A stretch of DNA of 64,000 nt, taken from the NCBI RefSeq assembly GCF_020905335.1, contig NZ_JAJJMN010000001.1:2914001-2978000 (forward strand), in the 5' to 3' direction. Source of the DNA: Flavobacterium lipolyticum. GTDB lineage: Bacteria; Bacteroidota; Bacteroidia; Flavobacteriales; Flavobacteriaceae. This document shows, piece after piece, positions 10,543 to 20,699 of this stretch (position 1 is its first letter; each line of letters begins with the position of its first letter). A program made the translations under genes and the position numbers. The notes beneath the pieces were generated by a model. That model had not been told where the DNA came from, made no database searches, and saw only the letters and a list, made by a program, of their open reading frames with translations.

Positions 10543-13500
10543 ATGCTTATGAAACGAATATTGGCAGTGTTAGGAATGGTGTTGTTCAGCAGCTTAGGAG
10601 CTGTGGCGCAAAACCGATTGATAACAGGCATAGTAGCTGATGCAGAAAACAAGGGAATTGTTGCTGCATCGATTGAGGTTCAGGGAAAACCGTATAGTGC
10701 AATCACTGATGCGGAAGGCCGATTTAAAATGAATGTGCCCGAAGGACCGGTTACTTTAAATGTATCCTCTATAGGTTTTAATCCGCAATCAGTAGTGTTG
10801 CAGCAAAACCAAAACAAAATTTCAGTGGTATTAGTAGAAAATACTCAGGAATTAAAAGATGTGGTAGTAACCTCATTTGGAGTTAAAAAACAAAAGAAAA
10901 GTTTAGGATATGCCGTTGGAGAACTGAAAGGCGATGAACTGACAAAAAATAAGGAAATTAACTTAGGAAATGCTCTTCAGGGAAAAATTGCCGGAGTTAA
11001 CGTTTCTGCACCGGTTACAGGACCTTCAGGATCAAGCCGTGTGGTAATTCGTGGTGCGACTTCAGCTTCGGGACTTAACCAGCCTTTGTATGTAGTCGAT
11101 GGTATTCCGATTGATAACAGCCAACAGGGAAATGCAGGAATGTGGGGAGGTGCCGATAAAGGAGACGGTATGTCGTCTTTCAATCCTGATGATATCGCGT
11201 CTATGTCGGTATTAAAAGGTAGTGCGGCTTCTGCTCTTTACGGATACAGAGGATCAAACGGTGTAATTTTAATTACGACTAAAAAAGGAAAGAGCGGAAC
11301 AGGAATAGGAGTAGATTTTAGTACTAACGCTACATTTAACACGCCAGCAAGTTTATTAAACTGGCAAGATCAATACGGAGCGGGAGCACCGGTAAATGGG
11401 GTGGCTACAAGATTTAAAAACCTGCAGGAACTTAGAGATTCTTACTATTTTGCATGGGGAGACAAATACGACGGTACACCTTCTTTATCTATTGACGGAA
11501 CGACCAGACCTTATCAGGCTTACGGGAAAAATAACGTTGAAAATTTCTACAGAACGGGATTTTCTTCCAGTAATACTTTAGCAATTTCGGGAGGAAGCGA
11601 AACTACTAATTTCAGATTGTCTTTCGGAAATACAAAAGACGAATCGATCATGCCGGGAACAAACTTTGGTAGAAATAACATTGCTTTAAGTTTAAATTCA
11701 GCAGTAAATAAAAAAATAAGCATCGAGACTAACGCTCAGTATATCACAGAGAAAAGTCACAACCGTCCTTATTTGAATGATTCACCTAGAAATCCTTCTT
11801 TTCCGACTACTTTCTTAACACCAGGTACTGATATCAGATGGATTAGTAATGGTTTTGATGCAAATGGCGGAGAGGCAGATTATTTTGGGGCAAATGTTTA
11901 CCATACAAACCCTTATTATGCAACACAATCTCCTTTAAATGATGATCTTAGAAAACGTTTCATTGGTTCTGCAAAGGTAAACTACAACATCACTGATAAA
12001 ATCTATGCAAAAGGTGTTCTTGGAGTGGATGATATTAATTATGAGTATACGGAGATTGAACCAACAGGAATTAACTACAATCCTGGAGGATCTTATGAGA
12101 ACAGAGTAGAAAACCGCTCAGAATATAATGCTTCGGCTTATTTAGGATACAAAGGAGATATCGTTAAAAATTTATCTTTAGATGCTTTCATTGGAGCTAA
12201 CCGTCAACACAACAGATTCAGCGGAATTAAAATGAGAGGGAATAACTTTATTGTTCCGTTCCAATATTTCTATGGGAATACACAACCGGACAAATCGGAG
12301 AAATTGTTTTCAGAAAGTGAAGTAAACTCTCTTTTCTATTCGGCCGATTTAGGATACAAAGATTTCTTATACTTAAGTTTAACAGGTCGTGAAGATTGGT
12401 TTTCTACTTTAGATCCATCCAGCAACAGTACGTTTTACCCATCTGTAAGTTCAAGTTTTATTTACTCTGAAATAATCGATTTGCCGGAATGGATGTCATA
12501 CGGAAAATTCAGAGCAGGTTGGGGTAACGTAGGAGGTGCACTGCCGGATGCTTATGCTTTGGCTTTGACCTATACTTCACCGGACGGTCAAACGGATTCT
12601 TTAGGACAGCCAATTTTAGGAGTGAATGGAGAAACAATTCCAAACAGAACTTTAAAACCTTATAATGTAAGCACAATCGAGTTTGGTTTTGAAAATACAT
12701 TCTTCAATAACAGAGTAAGTACCGACTTGACTTTCTACAGCAAAAAAACGACGAATGATATTACGGATGCTGATGTTTCTCAGTCTTCAGGCTACAGAAC
12801 TACTAAAATTAACGTAGGAGAGATTCTGAACAAAGGGGTTGAGTTTGCCATCAATGTAAAAGCAGTTAAAACACCAAACTTCTCCTGGAGTGTAGGATAT
12901 AATTTTGCTTATAATAACAGTGAGGTTCTTAAGCTTTCAGATAAAATTACAACCAAATCATTGGAAGGGAACAGAGACGGAAGAGCTTCTGTGGTGTTAG
13001 AAAAAGGACAGCCTTTTGGTGTGATCAAAGCTTATGACTATTTAAGAGATGCTAACGGAAATATCGTAATCGATACTAATGGAAAATTCCTGAGAGGAAA
13101 CCTGATTATTGCAGGACAAGGTGTTGCACCAACATCAATGGGACTTTCAAATGACTTCCAGTACAAAAACTTTACACTTTCCGTTTTTGTAGATGCTAAA
13201 TTTGGAGGAGAGATTTACTCTGCTACGAACCAGTTAGGAACCCGTTACGGATTAACAGAACAAACTGTTTCAGGCCGTGAAGGAGGAGTTGCAGTAAAAG
13301 GAACAGATGTTAACGGAAATCCGGTAAACACCACAGTTTCTGCTTACGATTACTGGAGAAGCTATAGTGATGTAACTTCAAACTTTGTTTACGATGCCGA
13401 TTTTGTGAAACTAAGAGCCATCTCTTTTAGCTATAATTTCCCAAAAGCTTATTTGTCAAAAACCCCATTCCAAGCAATCAGCTTAGCATTTTCAGCACAT

Positions 13501-13638
13501 AATTTATGGACGATTTACGATAAAGTTCCAAACATTGACCCGGAATCAAACTATTCTAATAGTAATGCGCAAGGTCTTGAAAGAGCTTCTATGCCTTTGA
13601 CGAGAAACTATGGACTGACACTTAATGTGAAATTTTAA
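10543..13638 (+). CDS. SusC/RagA-family TonB-linked outer-membrane transporter
   Basis: The 1031-residue protein has a signal peptide ending near GAVAQ, then a carboxypeptidase-D regulatory-like domain (about residues 25-105, NRLITGIVADAENKGI...). A TonB plug follows (LGNALQGKIAGVNVS...VRIRG-like RVVIRGATS, PLYVVDGIPIDN), then a 22-strand-type beta barrel ending in an aromatic-rich strand (LTLNVKF). SusC proteins import oligosaccharides with the SusD lid protein, powered by TonB. ATG at 10543 is used; a second ATG at 10549 is an equal candidate. SusD follows after 15 bp, so the two are co-transcribed. The neighbouring mannosidases suggest mannose-containing glycans as cargo. Confidence 0.95.
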   Translation: MLMKRILAVLGMVLFSSLGAVAQNRLITGIVADAENKGIVAASIEVQGKPYSAITDAEGRFKMNVPEGPVTLNVSSIGFNPQSVVLQQNQNKISVVLVENTQELKDVVVTSFGVKKQKKSLGYAVGELKGDELTKNKEINLGNALQGKIAGVNVSAPVTGPSGSSRVVIRGATSASGLNQPLYVVDGIPIDNSQQGNAGMWGGADKGDGMSSFNPDDIASMSVLKGSAASALYGYRGSNGVILITTKKGKSGTGIGVDFSTNATFNTPASLLNWQDQYGAGAPVNGVATRFKNLQELRDSYYFAWGDKYDGTPSLSIDGTTRPYQAYGKNNVENFYRTGFSSSNTLAISGGSETTNFRLSFGNTKDESIMPGTNFGRNNIALSLNSAVNKKISIETNAQYITEKSHNRPYLNDSPRNPSFPTTFLTPGTDIRWISNGFDANGGEADYFGANVYHTNPYYATQSPLNDDLRKRFIGSAKVNYNITDKIYAKGVLGVDDINYEYTEIEPTGINYNPGGSYENRVENRSEYNASAYLGYKGDIVKNLSLDAFIGANRQHNRFSGIKMRGNNFIVPFQYFYGNTQPDKSEKLFSESEVNSLFYSADLGYKDFLYLSLTGREDWFSTLDPSSNSTFYPSVSSSFIYSEIIDLPEWMSYGKFRAGWGNVGGALPDAYALALTYTSPDGQTDSLGQPILGVNGETIPNRTLKPYNVSTIEFGFENTFFNNRVSTDLTFYSKKTTNDITDADVSQSSGYRTTKINVGEILNKGVEFAINVKAVKTPNFSWSVGYNFAYNNSEVLKLSDKITTKSLEGNRDGRASVVLEKGQPFGVIKAYDYLRDANGNIVIDTNGKFLRGNLIIAGQGVAPTSMGLSNDFQYKNFTLSVFVDAKFGGEIYSATNQLGTRYGLTEQTVSGREGGVAVKGTDVNGNPVNTTVSAYDYWRSYSDVTSNFVYDADFVKLRAISFSYNFPKAYLSKTPFQAISLAFSAHNLWTIYDKVPNIDPESNYSNSNAQGLERASMPLTRNYGLTLNVKF

Positions 13639-13653
13639 TAAACCAACTGAAAG

Positions 13654-15171
13654 ATGAAAAATAAATATATAAAAATATTTTGTATCGCAATTGTAGGAGC
13701 CATGACGCTGACTTCATGCGATAAAGGATTCGAAGAGTTAAATAAGAATCCAAATGCTTTGCTTGATCCGGCTGTAAAATCAATGTTTACACTTGCTGAG
13801 ATCTACGTTGACGGACAAGATTTCTCCAATACCAGAGGAAATAACCTGTATGCGGCACAAATCGTTCAGCAATTTTCTTCATTAGGAGGACCAGGTTCAA
13901 AATATAGCTATTCCTCGGAATATTCTGCGGCACTTTTTAGTGAGTCTTATGGTAAAGGATTGAATCAGATTTTTCAATTGATGTCAGTGGCAAAAGATGC
14001 ACCAGAAAACTCCAATATGATTCAGGCTTGCAGAATCATGAAAGTGCTTATGTTTCAAAAATTGACAGATACTTACGGAGAAGTTCCTTACTTCGATGCT
14101 GGTAAAGGGTACAATGGAAATGTTTTTGCTCCAAAATACGATACGCAGGAAGTTATCTACAATGATCTTCTGAAAGAATTAGACGAAGCCGGAGATGCTT
14201 TAGATGTTACTAAACCATTCGTGGGTAATGCTGATTTATATTACCAGAGTAATGTTACTAAATGGAAAAAACTGGCGAACTCTTTAATGTTGAGAGTAGC
14301 GATGCGTTTGTCTAAAGTAAATCCTGCCAAAGCAAAACAGTATGTGGAGAAAGCAGTTTCTAAAGGTGTTTTTACTTCAAATGATGACAGTTTAGTTTTA
14401 AAACATGATGCAGGTCCGGTTGGCGTGAAAACCAATCCAATTACCTCTTCATGGGTTAGAAACGATCTGAACAAAGGAGATGCAAACATCAAATTCAGTA
14501 AAACGTATATTGATGCGTTGAAAAACAGTAACGATCCGCGTTTAAGAATTTATGCTAAACTGGAAGCTACAGGAAACAACAATCCTGCTAGTCAGCAAGG
14601 TCTGGCCAATGATGCAAAAGAATTTCCGGGAGGAGACAAAAAATTGTTCTCAGATCCTAACACTTCTACAGTATTACGCTTAGATGCTCCTACTTTAATC
14701 ATGTCTTATGCTGAGGTTCAGTTTATATTGGCAGAAGCAGCAGTAAAAGGATGGAGTGTTGGAGGAAATGCACAGAAGTTTTATGAAGACGGTGTAAAAG
14801 CAGCTATGGAAGTGCTTACTATTTTTGGAGACAAAGTACCGGCAGTTACGTCTGCAGAATATACCGCTTATATGACAGCAAATCCGTTTAAAGCAGCAGG
14901 AACCGAGGCTCAAAAAATCGAGCAGATTATCACTCAAAAATGGATTGTATTGCTATTCAATGGTTTTGAAGCATTTTCAGAATACAGAAGAACAGGATAT
15001 CCGGTTTTAGTTCCGGTAAATGATCCAACAGGAGAAACAAAAGGAACTATACCAAGAAGATTAATTTATGATCAGTCAGAATTGATTACCAATTCGGCTA
15101 ATTATAAAGAAGCAATTGCTCGCCAGGGGTTGGATTTAATGACAACCAGAATCTGGTGGGACAAGCAATAG
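13654..15171 (+). CDS. SusD/RagB-like glycan-binding surface lipoprotein
   Basis: The 505-residue protein has a lipoprotein signal with lipobox LTSC (Cys near residue 22), placing it in the outer membrane as the lid of the SusC pore. The sequence after the Cys (DKGFEELNKNPNALLDP) and the helical TPR-like repeats fit the SusD-like group annotated as nutrient-binding lipoproteins. Typical SusD features include LMSYAEVQFILAEAAVKGW near residue 350 and WIVLLFNGFEAFSEYRRTGYP near residue 430. It directly follows susC and is closed by a strong terminator, so susC and susD form their own transcript. Confidence 0.94.
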   Translation: MKNKYIKIFCIAIVGAMTLTSCDKGFEELNKNPNALLDPAVKSMFTLAEIYVDGQDFSNTRGNNLYAAQIVQQFSSLGGPGSKYSYSSEYSAALFSESYGKGLNQIFQLMSVAKDAPENSNMIQACRIMKVLMFQKLTDTYGEVPYFDAGKGYNGNVFAPKYDTQEVIYNDLLKELDEAGDALDVTKPFVGNADLYYQSNVTKWKKLANSLMLRVAMRLSKVNPAKAKQYVEKAVSKGVFTSNDDSLVLKHDAGPVGVKTNPITSSWVRNDLNKGDANIKFSKTYIDALKNSNDPRLRIYAKLEATGNNNPASQQGLANDAKEFPGGDKKLFSDPNTSTVLRLDAPTLIMSYAEVQFILAEAAVKGWSVGGNAQKFYEDGVKAAMEVLTIFGDKVPAVTSAEYTAYMTANPFKAAGTEAQKIEQIITQKWIVLLFNGFEAFSEYRRTGYPVLVPVNDPTGETKGTIPRRLIYDQSELITNSANYKEAIARQGLDLMTTRIWWDKQ

Positions 15172-15200
15172 TTTTATGCGTTAGGTGAGTTAGTTGAGTT

Positions 15201-15240
15201 AAGCCGGGTAGGGATACCTGTACCTCCCGGCTTATTTTTT
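15201..15240 (+). terminator. Intrinsic terminator after susD
   Basis: AAGCCGGG pairs with CCCGGCTT across a partly paired loop and is followed by ATTTTTT. Confidence 0.85.
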
Positions 15241-15879
15241 AATTTTCTGTTTGATTTTCACTAATTTAGAGGAGTTGTATCCGAAAAAGTTCGATAAATC
15301 TTAATCCCTTTTTTTCGCAAGAGAAATTAGCTTCTGCTGAAAAAGATGGAATTATCATCCAAAGAACATCACAATTAGGACAGACTTTTAAGAAATCGAA
15401 AATCAGAAATCGAGAGTTTAAAATCAGCGATCTAAAATGAATTAAAGCTTGGCAGCCGTAAAAAAAGGAAATGATTTCAGAATATTTTGTTAGTTGCTTT
15501 TATTCCGTAATAAAAACCTAAAGCGAGAAGGAAATAATTGAAAAAGATTTATCCTTCTCCAACTGCCAGCGACAGCATTAGAAAAAAGATTTAACACATA
15601 GAAACATAGATTTTTAGGTGTAAAAAGAGAACAAAAAAGAAATATATTTCTTTCACATAAAAGGGTATGTGTATTTCAATGAAGTGGAACGTCTTTTTTA
15701 GGAATACAGAACCTATGTCACGATGTGTTAAACTAAATTACAACGGATAAATAGTTTATGAGTCAGTTAATACCGATTGTATATGCATTATCGTCTACTA
15801 AAAGTTAGACCATTTTCATACAACATCGGCATTGTACCAGAAACCGGAAGACTAGATACATAATTATAATTGGTATAAA
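15241..15879. other. Non-coding gap between susD and the GH2 gene
   Basis: About 640 bp without a supported gene. It contains short A/T-rich phrases such as AAATCGAAAATCAGAAATCG that recur elsewhere in this window. No clear palindromic LacI-type operator was found here, so the control of the downstream glycosidase genes is not explained. Confidence 0.5.
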
Positions 15880-17868
15880 ATGGAGTATACAAAAAGATTT
15901 TATTGGTTTGTCGGCGTTTGTCTCGCCAATTTTTCATTGGCGGCAAATGCCCAAAATAAAGATTTAAAAACCGGCTGGCAGTATCGGGAGACTAAAACTG
16001 AAAAATGGTATCCTGCGACAGTTCCGGGAGAAATACATACCGATTTGCTGAACAATAAAACCATACCGGATCCATTTTACCGGGACAATGAAAAAAAACT
16101 GACCTGGATCGAAAAGAAAGACTGGGAGTATAAAACGACTTTTCAGGTAAGCGCGGCAACACTCGCTAAAAAACATACAGAACTGGTTTTTGACGGACTG
16201 GATACTTATGCCACTGTTTATTTGAACAATCAGGTAGTTTTAAAAGCCGACAATATGTTCCTGCAATGGCGCGTAGATGTAAAAAAAGTACTGAAATCAG
16301 GAAATAACAACCTGGTTATTGTATTTAAATCGGCGCAAAATGTAGTCGATTCCCTGGCCAAGAAAGATTTACCTTTTGTAATTCCCGACAATCCACGTGC
16401 GTATGTACGTAAAGCACAATACCATTTTGGATGGGACTGGGGACCAAAATTCACCACTTGCGGAATTTGGAAAACCCCTCGTTTAGAAGCTTACGACAAA
16501 AAGGAAGCTGAGAAACCGTATGTGTTAGACCGTAAAATCGAATTGGTTCAGGAACCGGATAAGGTAGGTAAAACCTTTTATTTTAAAATAGACGGAAAAC
16601 CGGTCTATATGAAAGGAGCCAATTACATTCCGTCGGATGCGTTTCTTTCGAGAGTCACCAAAAAAGAATATGAAAAAGTAATTGGGATGGCCAAAGAGGC
16701 CAATATGAATATGCTTCGCGTATGGGGAGGCGGTATTTATGAAGACGATTATTTCTACGATTTATGCGATAAAAACGGCATCTACGTCTGGCAGGATTTT
16801 ATGTTTGCGGGAACAATGGTACCGGGAGATGATGCTTTTTTTGCCAATGTAAAAAAAGAAGTTCAGTATCAGGTAAAACGCTTACGTCATCACAAGAGTA
16901 TTGTTTTGTGGTGTGGCAATAACGAAATCGACGAAGCCTTTAAAGACTGGGGATGGCAAAAAAGTATGAAAATGCCCAAACAGGATTCTATTCGTTTATG
17001 GAAAGACTACGTTCGTTTGTTTCAGGACAGTATCCCAAAATGGGTAAAAGAAGTAGACAATAAACGACCGTATATTAGTTCTTCACCATCATTTCACTGG
17101 TCGAAAGCAAAAAGTTTAACAGAAGGTGACAGCCATTATTGGGGAACCTGGTGGGGCTTGGAAGATGTGGAAGCCGTGCAAAATAAAACAGGACGTTTTG
17201 TGAGCGAATACGGAATGCAGGCCATGCCAAACTATTCGTCGATCGAAAGATTTACAAAAGCTGAAGATCGCTATTTGTATTCGGATATTTTACAGGCCCA
17301 TCAAAAAGCCGGAAAAGGATTCATGAAATTAGATTCGTACCTGAACCGATATTTTATTGATTCTACCAAAATAAAGAAAATGAATGTGGAGGATTATACG
17401 TATCTCACACAGTGTTTACAATATTATTCCCTTAAAAATATTATTGGCATCCATCGTTCAAAAGCACCTTACAATATGGGAACATTGGTTTGGCAGCTTA
17501 ACGATTGTTGGCCGGTAGCAAGCTGGAGCGTTACCGATTATTACGACAGACAGCCCAAAGCAGCATGGTACGCTATGAAAGAAGCCTATCGTGATGATAA
17601 AACGCCGGAAATTGATTTGACCCGTCCGATCAATCTAAAATTGGAAGACCCAAAAATCACCTGGCAGGTAAAAGGAAATAAGGTGATTCTAAAAGCCTCG
17701 AAATTGGCCAAATACGTCAACGTTTCTATAAAAGGATATACCGGAAAGTGGAGCGACAACTATTTCGATTTGAAAGCAGGAGAAGAGAAAACCATCACGT
17801 TTGAAGGTGCGATAGCAAAGCCAATCATTAGAGTTTATTCTCTATATGATGTTCTTAAAAGGTACTAA
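15880..17868 (+). CDS. GH2 beta-mannosidase lacking the central Ig-like domain
   Basis: The 662-residue protein has a signal peptide ending near AANAQ. Its N-terminal GH2 sugar-binding domain includes GWQYRE, VPGEIHTDLL, FDGLDTYATVYLN and HFGWDWGPKF. The (beta/alpha)8 barrel begins at FYFKIDGKPVYMKGANYIPSDAF. The acid/base is E349 in WCGNNEID and the nucleophile E443 in FVSEYGMQ. In relatives about 110 residues of an immunoglobulin-like domain lie between LEAYDK-type and RKIELVQEP-type sequence; here only about 15 residues join them. Both catalytic glutamates remain. It would release beta-mannose, for example from the Man-beta-1,4-GlcNAc core of N-glycans. Confidence 0.9.
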   Translation: MEYTKRFYWFVGVCLANFSLAANAQNKDLKTGWQYRETKTEKWYPATVPGEIHTDLLNNKTIPDPFYRDNEKKLTWIEKKDWEYKTTFQVSAATLAKKHTELVFDGLDTYATVYLNNQVVLKADNMFLQWRVDVKKVLKSGNNNLVIVFKSAQNVVDSLAKKDLPFVIPDNPRAYVRKAQYHFGWDWGPKFTTCGIWKTPRLEAYDKKEAEKPYVLDRKIELVQEPDKVGKTFYFKIDGKPVYMKGANYIPSDAFLSRVTKKEYEKVIGMAKEANMNMLRVWGGGIYEDDYFYDLCDKNGIYVWQDFMFAGTMVPGDDAFFANVKKEVQYQVKRLRHHKSIVLWCGNNEIDEAFKDWGWQKSMKMPKQDSIRLWKDYVRLFQDSIPKWVKEVDNKRPYISSSPSFHWSKAKSLTEGDSHYWGTWWGLEDVEAVQNKTGRFVSEYGMQAMPNYSSIERFTKAEDRYLYSDILQAHQKAGKGFMKLDSYLNRYFIDSTKIKKMNVEDYTYLTQCLQYYSLKNIIGIHRSKAPYNMGTLVWQLNDCWPVASWSVTDYYDRQPKAAWYAMKEAYRDDKTPEIDLTRPINLKLEDPKITWQVKGNKVILKASKLAKYVNVSIKGYTGKWSDNYFDLKAGEEKTITFEGAIAKPIIRVYSLYDVLKRY

Positions 17869-18196
17869 GGTTCTGAGAGGCTGAGGTTCTGAGTTTTTTA
17901 GGTTCAAAGGTTCAAAGCGACAAAGGTTTTTTGTAGAGGCGCATGGCAGTACGTCTGCTTGGCGGACTTTGCGTAAAACCTTGCGCATTTTGCGGTTAAA
18001 TTTTAAAAATAGCGGTGTAGATCAGTTTATCTTAAAAGGTTCTGAGAGGCTGAGGTTCTGAGTTTTTTTAGTTACAAAGGTTCAAAGGTTCAAAGCGACA
18101 AAGGTTTTTAACAGAGGTGGAGTGCGTCTGCTTGGCGAGCTTTGCGTAAATCCTTGCGCGCTTTGCGGTTAAATTTTTAGGTTCAAAATTAAAAAA
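17869..18196. repeat. Tandem pair of about 150-170 bp intergenic repeats
   Basis: Two units begin at 17869 and 18038 with GGTTCTGAGAGGCTGAGGTT. Both continue through GGTTCAAAGCGACAAAGG, a CGTCTGCTTGGCG stretch and CTTGCGC..TTTGCGGTTAAATTTT. Unit 1 starts directly after the stop codon of the GH2 gene. The units differ by small indels. The downstream half to 18263 is A/T-rich leader with no gene. Confidence 0.8.
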
Positions 18197-18263
18197 TAGC
18201 TATGTAAATCTGTTTAATCAGTGTCATCCGTGGCCAATCAACACAAGTCAATAAAAAAATAAT

Positions 18264-20540
18264 ATGTTTACAAAATATAACAAAATAGCTTTTAGCGGGA
18301 TTTTAGCTTTAAATCTATTTTTTGCCAATCCCGTTGTTTCACAGCAAAAGAAGGCAAAACAAACCCATTTAGATTATACTCAATATGTAAATCCGTTTAT
18401 TGGCTCGGCGGGCCACGGACACGTATTTGTGGGAGCCAACGTTCCATTTGGAGCAGTACAATTAGGTCCTGTAAATGTTTTTGAAGGCTGGGATTGGTGC
18501 AGTGGATACAACTATGCCAGTAACACTATTTTAGGTTTTACACATACCCATTTGAGCGGAACAGGAATTGGAGATCTGAACGATATCCTTCTATTGCCGG
18601 TATCCGGAAAAGTGCCGCTTACCAAAGGAACAAAAGAAGACATGACTACCGGTTACGGCTCTTATTTCTCACATCAGAATGAAGTGAGTAAAGCCGGGTA
18701 TTACAGCGTTATCTTAGACAAATATAAAATTAAAGCAGAGCTGACCGCCAGTGAAAGAGTTGGTTTTCATAAGTATACTTTTAATTCCACTACGGATAAT
18801 CATATTTTACTGGATCTTGCAGACGGAATTGGCTGGGATAAACCGGTTAAAACGTTTATCAAAAAAATCAATGAAACTACGCTTGTTGGCTATAGATATT
18901 CTGCCGGCTGGGCCACCGATCAGCGTATTTTTTTCACCATGGAATTTTCGGAACCAATTGCTGCGATGGCCTTGTATGATGCTACCACTGCAATTGCCGG
19001 AAACGAAGGAGAAGCCTTGAAAATGAAAGCGGTTCTTGATTTTAAAGCGTTAAAAAACAAACAGATTTTAGTAAAAGTTGGAATATCTCCGGTAAGTTAT
19101 GAGAATGCTTCGGCAAACATTAAAGCCGAGATTCCGGGTTGGAATTTTGAGGCTGTAGCCAAAGAAGCAACTTCAAAATGGAACAAAGAACTGAACAAAA
19201 TTCAGATCAAAGCCGACGATAAAACGATGAAAGTTTTTTACACTGCGATGTACCACACCATGTTTGCGCCTTCCATCTTTAATGATGTTAACGGAGATTA
19301 CAGAGGTACCGATAAGAAAGTGTACGAAAAAGCAAATTTTACCAACTATACCACCTTCTCACTTTGGGATACGTATCGCGGACTGCATCCATTGTACACC
19401 CTTACACAGCCCGACAAAATCAATGATATTGTGAAGTCGTTCCTGGCCATTTATGAGCAGCAGGGAAGATTGCCGGTTTGGCATTTAATGGGGAATGAAA
19501 CCAATACCATGAACGGAAATCACTCCATAGCGGTTATCGTTGATGCTTATAGAAAAGGATACAGAGGATATGATGTTGCCTTGGCCTACGAAGCCATCAA
19601 AAAAACAGCCATGCAAACCCGCGACGGAATGGATTATGTACAAAAACTGCAATACATCCCCGCAGATAAAATGCTCGAATCTGTTGGAAATGCTTTAGAA
19701 TATGCTATCGATGATTACTGCGTAGCCTTAATGGCAAAGGATCTGAACAAAACGGAAGATTATAATTATTTCTCGAAAAGAGCCAATTTATACAAGCTTT
19801 ACTTCGACAAAGAAACCACTTTTATGAGAGGTAAGTTGACGGATGGAAATTGGAGAACACCTTTCAATCCGCTTTCATCAGCACACCGAAAAGACGATTA
19901 TGTAGAAGGAAATGCCTGGCAGTACACCTGGTTAGTTCCGCAGGATCCTTATGGTTTGATTGATTTGTTTGGAAGTGAAGATAAATTTCTGGCCAAATTA
20001 GACTCTCTTTTCTTAATCACAGACAAAGTAGAAGGGGAGGAAATCTCTCCGGATATTAGCGGTTTAATTGGTCAGTACGCACAAGGAAACGAACCGAATC
20101 ATCATATTCCGTACCTGTACGCTTACGCAGGACAACCTTGGAAAACGGCAAAACTAATCCGTGAAATCGATGAGAAATTCTATTCGACAAAACCGGACGG
20201 ATTGTGCGGAAACGAAGATTTGGGGCAAATGTCGGCTTGGTATGTTTTCTCTTCCATGGGATTTTACTCGGTTAATCCGGCCAACGGAATTTATGTATTA
20301 GGAAGTCCGTTAGTCAATACGGCAACGATACATCACAAAGAAGGTATTTCGTTTACCCTCAAAGCTGTCGATAACAGCAAGACAAATATCTATATCCAAA
20401 AAGCAGAGTACAACGGGAAACCTTATACAAAATCATACATTACACACGATATGATCGTAAAAGGAGGAGAATTGAAATTGTATATGGGAAGCAAACCGTC
20501 GATGACTTTTGGAGTGAAAAAAGAAGACAGACCGCTTTAG
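18264..20540 (+). CDS. GH92 alpha-mannosidase (first copy)
   Basis: GH92 enzymes are calcium-dependent inverting exo-alpha-mannosidases that trim N-glycans. The 758-residue protein has a signal peptide (cleavage near VVSQ). The N-terminal beta-sandwich opens with YTQYVNPFIGSAGHGHVFVGANVPFGAVQLGP. The all-alpha barrel carries WDTYRGLHPLYTL and WHLMGNETNTMNGNHS. The C-terminal signature GLCGNEDLGQMSAWYVFSSM lies near residue 650. The length is usual. It would act in the periplasm on oligosaccharides brought in by SusCD. The linkage specificity cannot be set from sequence alone, but the THTHLSGTGIGDLND N-terminal region resembles the better-studied GH92 members. Confidence 0.93.
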   Translation: MFTKYNKIAFSGILALNLFFANPVVSQQKKAKQTHLDYTQYVNPFIGSAGHGHVFVGANVPFGAVQLGPVNVFEGWDWCSGYNYASNTILGFTHTHLSGTGIGDLNDILLLPVSGKVPLTKGTKEDMTTGYGSYFSHQNEVSKAGYYSVILDKYKIKAELTASERVGFHKYTFNSTTDNHILLDLADGIGWDKPVKTFIKKINETTLVGYRYSAGWATDQRIFFTMEFSEPIAAMALYDATTAIAGNEGEALKMKAVLDFKALKNKQILVKVGISPVSYENASANIKAEIPGWNFEAVAKEATSKWNKELNKIQIKADDKTMKVFYTAMYHTMFAPSIFNDVNGDYRGTDKKVYEKANFTNYTTFSLWDTYRGLHPLYTLTQPDKINDIVKSFLAIYEQQGRLPVWHLMGNETNTMNGNHSIAVIVDAYRKGYRGYDVALAYEAIKKTAMQTRDGMDYVQKLQYIPADKMLESVGNALEYAIDDYCVALMAKDLNKTEDYNYFSKRANLYKLYFDKETTFMRGKLTDGNWRTPFNPLSSAHRKDDYVEGNAWQYTWLVPQDPYGLIDLFGSEDKFLAKLDSLFLITDKVEGEEISPDISGLIGQYAQGNEPNHHIPYLYAYAGQPWKTAKLIREIDEKFYSTKPDGLCGNEDLGQMSAWYVFSSMGFYSVNPANGIYVLGSPLVNTATIHHKEGISFTLKAVDNSKTNIYIQKAEYNGKPYTKSYITHDMIVKGGELKLYMGSKPSMTFGVKKEDRPL

Positions 20541-20541
20541 A

Positions 20542-20597
20542 ATTTTAGATTGCAGATTTTAGATTGCAGATTTTAGATTGCAGATTTTAGATTTTAG
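20542..20597. repeat. Short tandem repeat between the two GH92 genes
   Basis: Three exact copies of the 14-mer ATTTTAGATTGCAG are followed by two 7-base half units (ATTTTAG). The repeat starts right after the first GH92 stop and may vary in copy number. Confidence 0.85.
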
Positions 20598-20699
20598 AAT
20601 AAAGAATAAAGAGTATAGATTTTAGATTTTTAGAAGAGATCAGTTACCGTTTTTAGCTTATAGCCTATCGCTTAAAGCCTAAAGCAAAAAAATAAAAAC

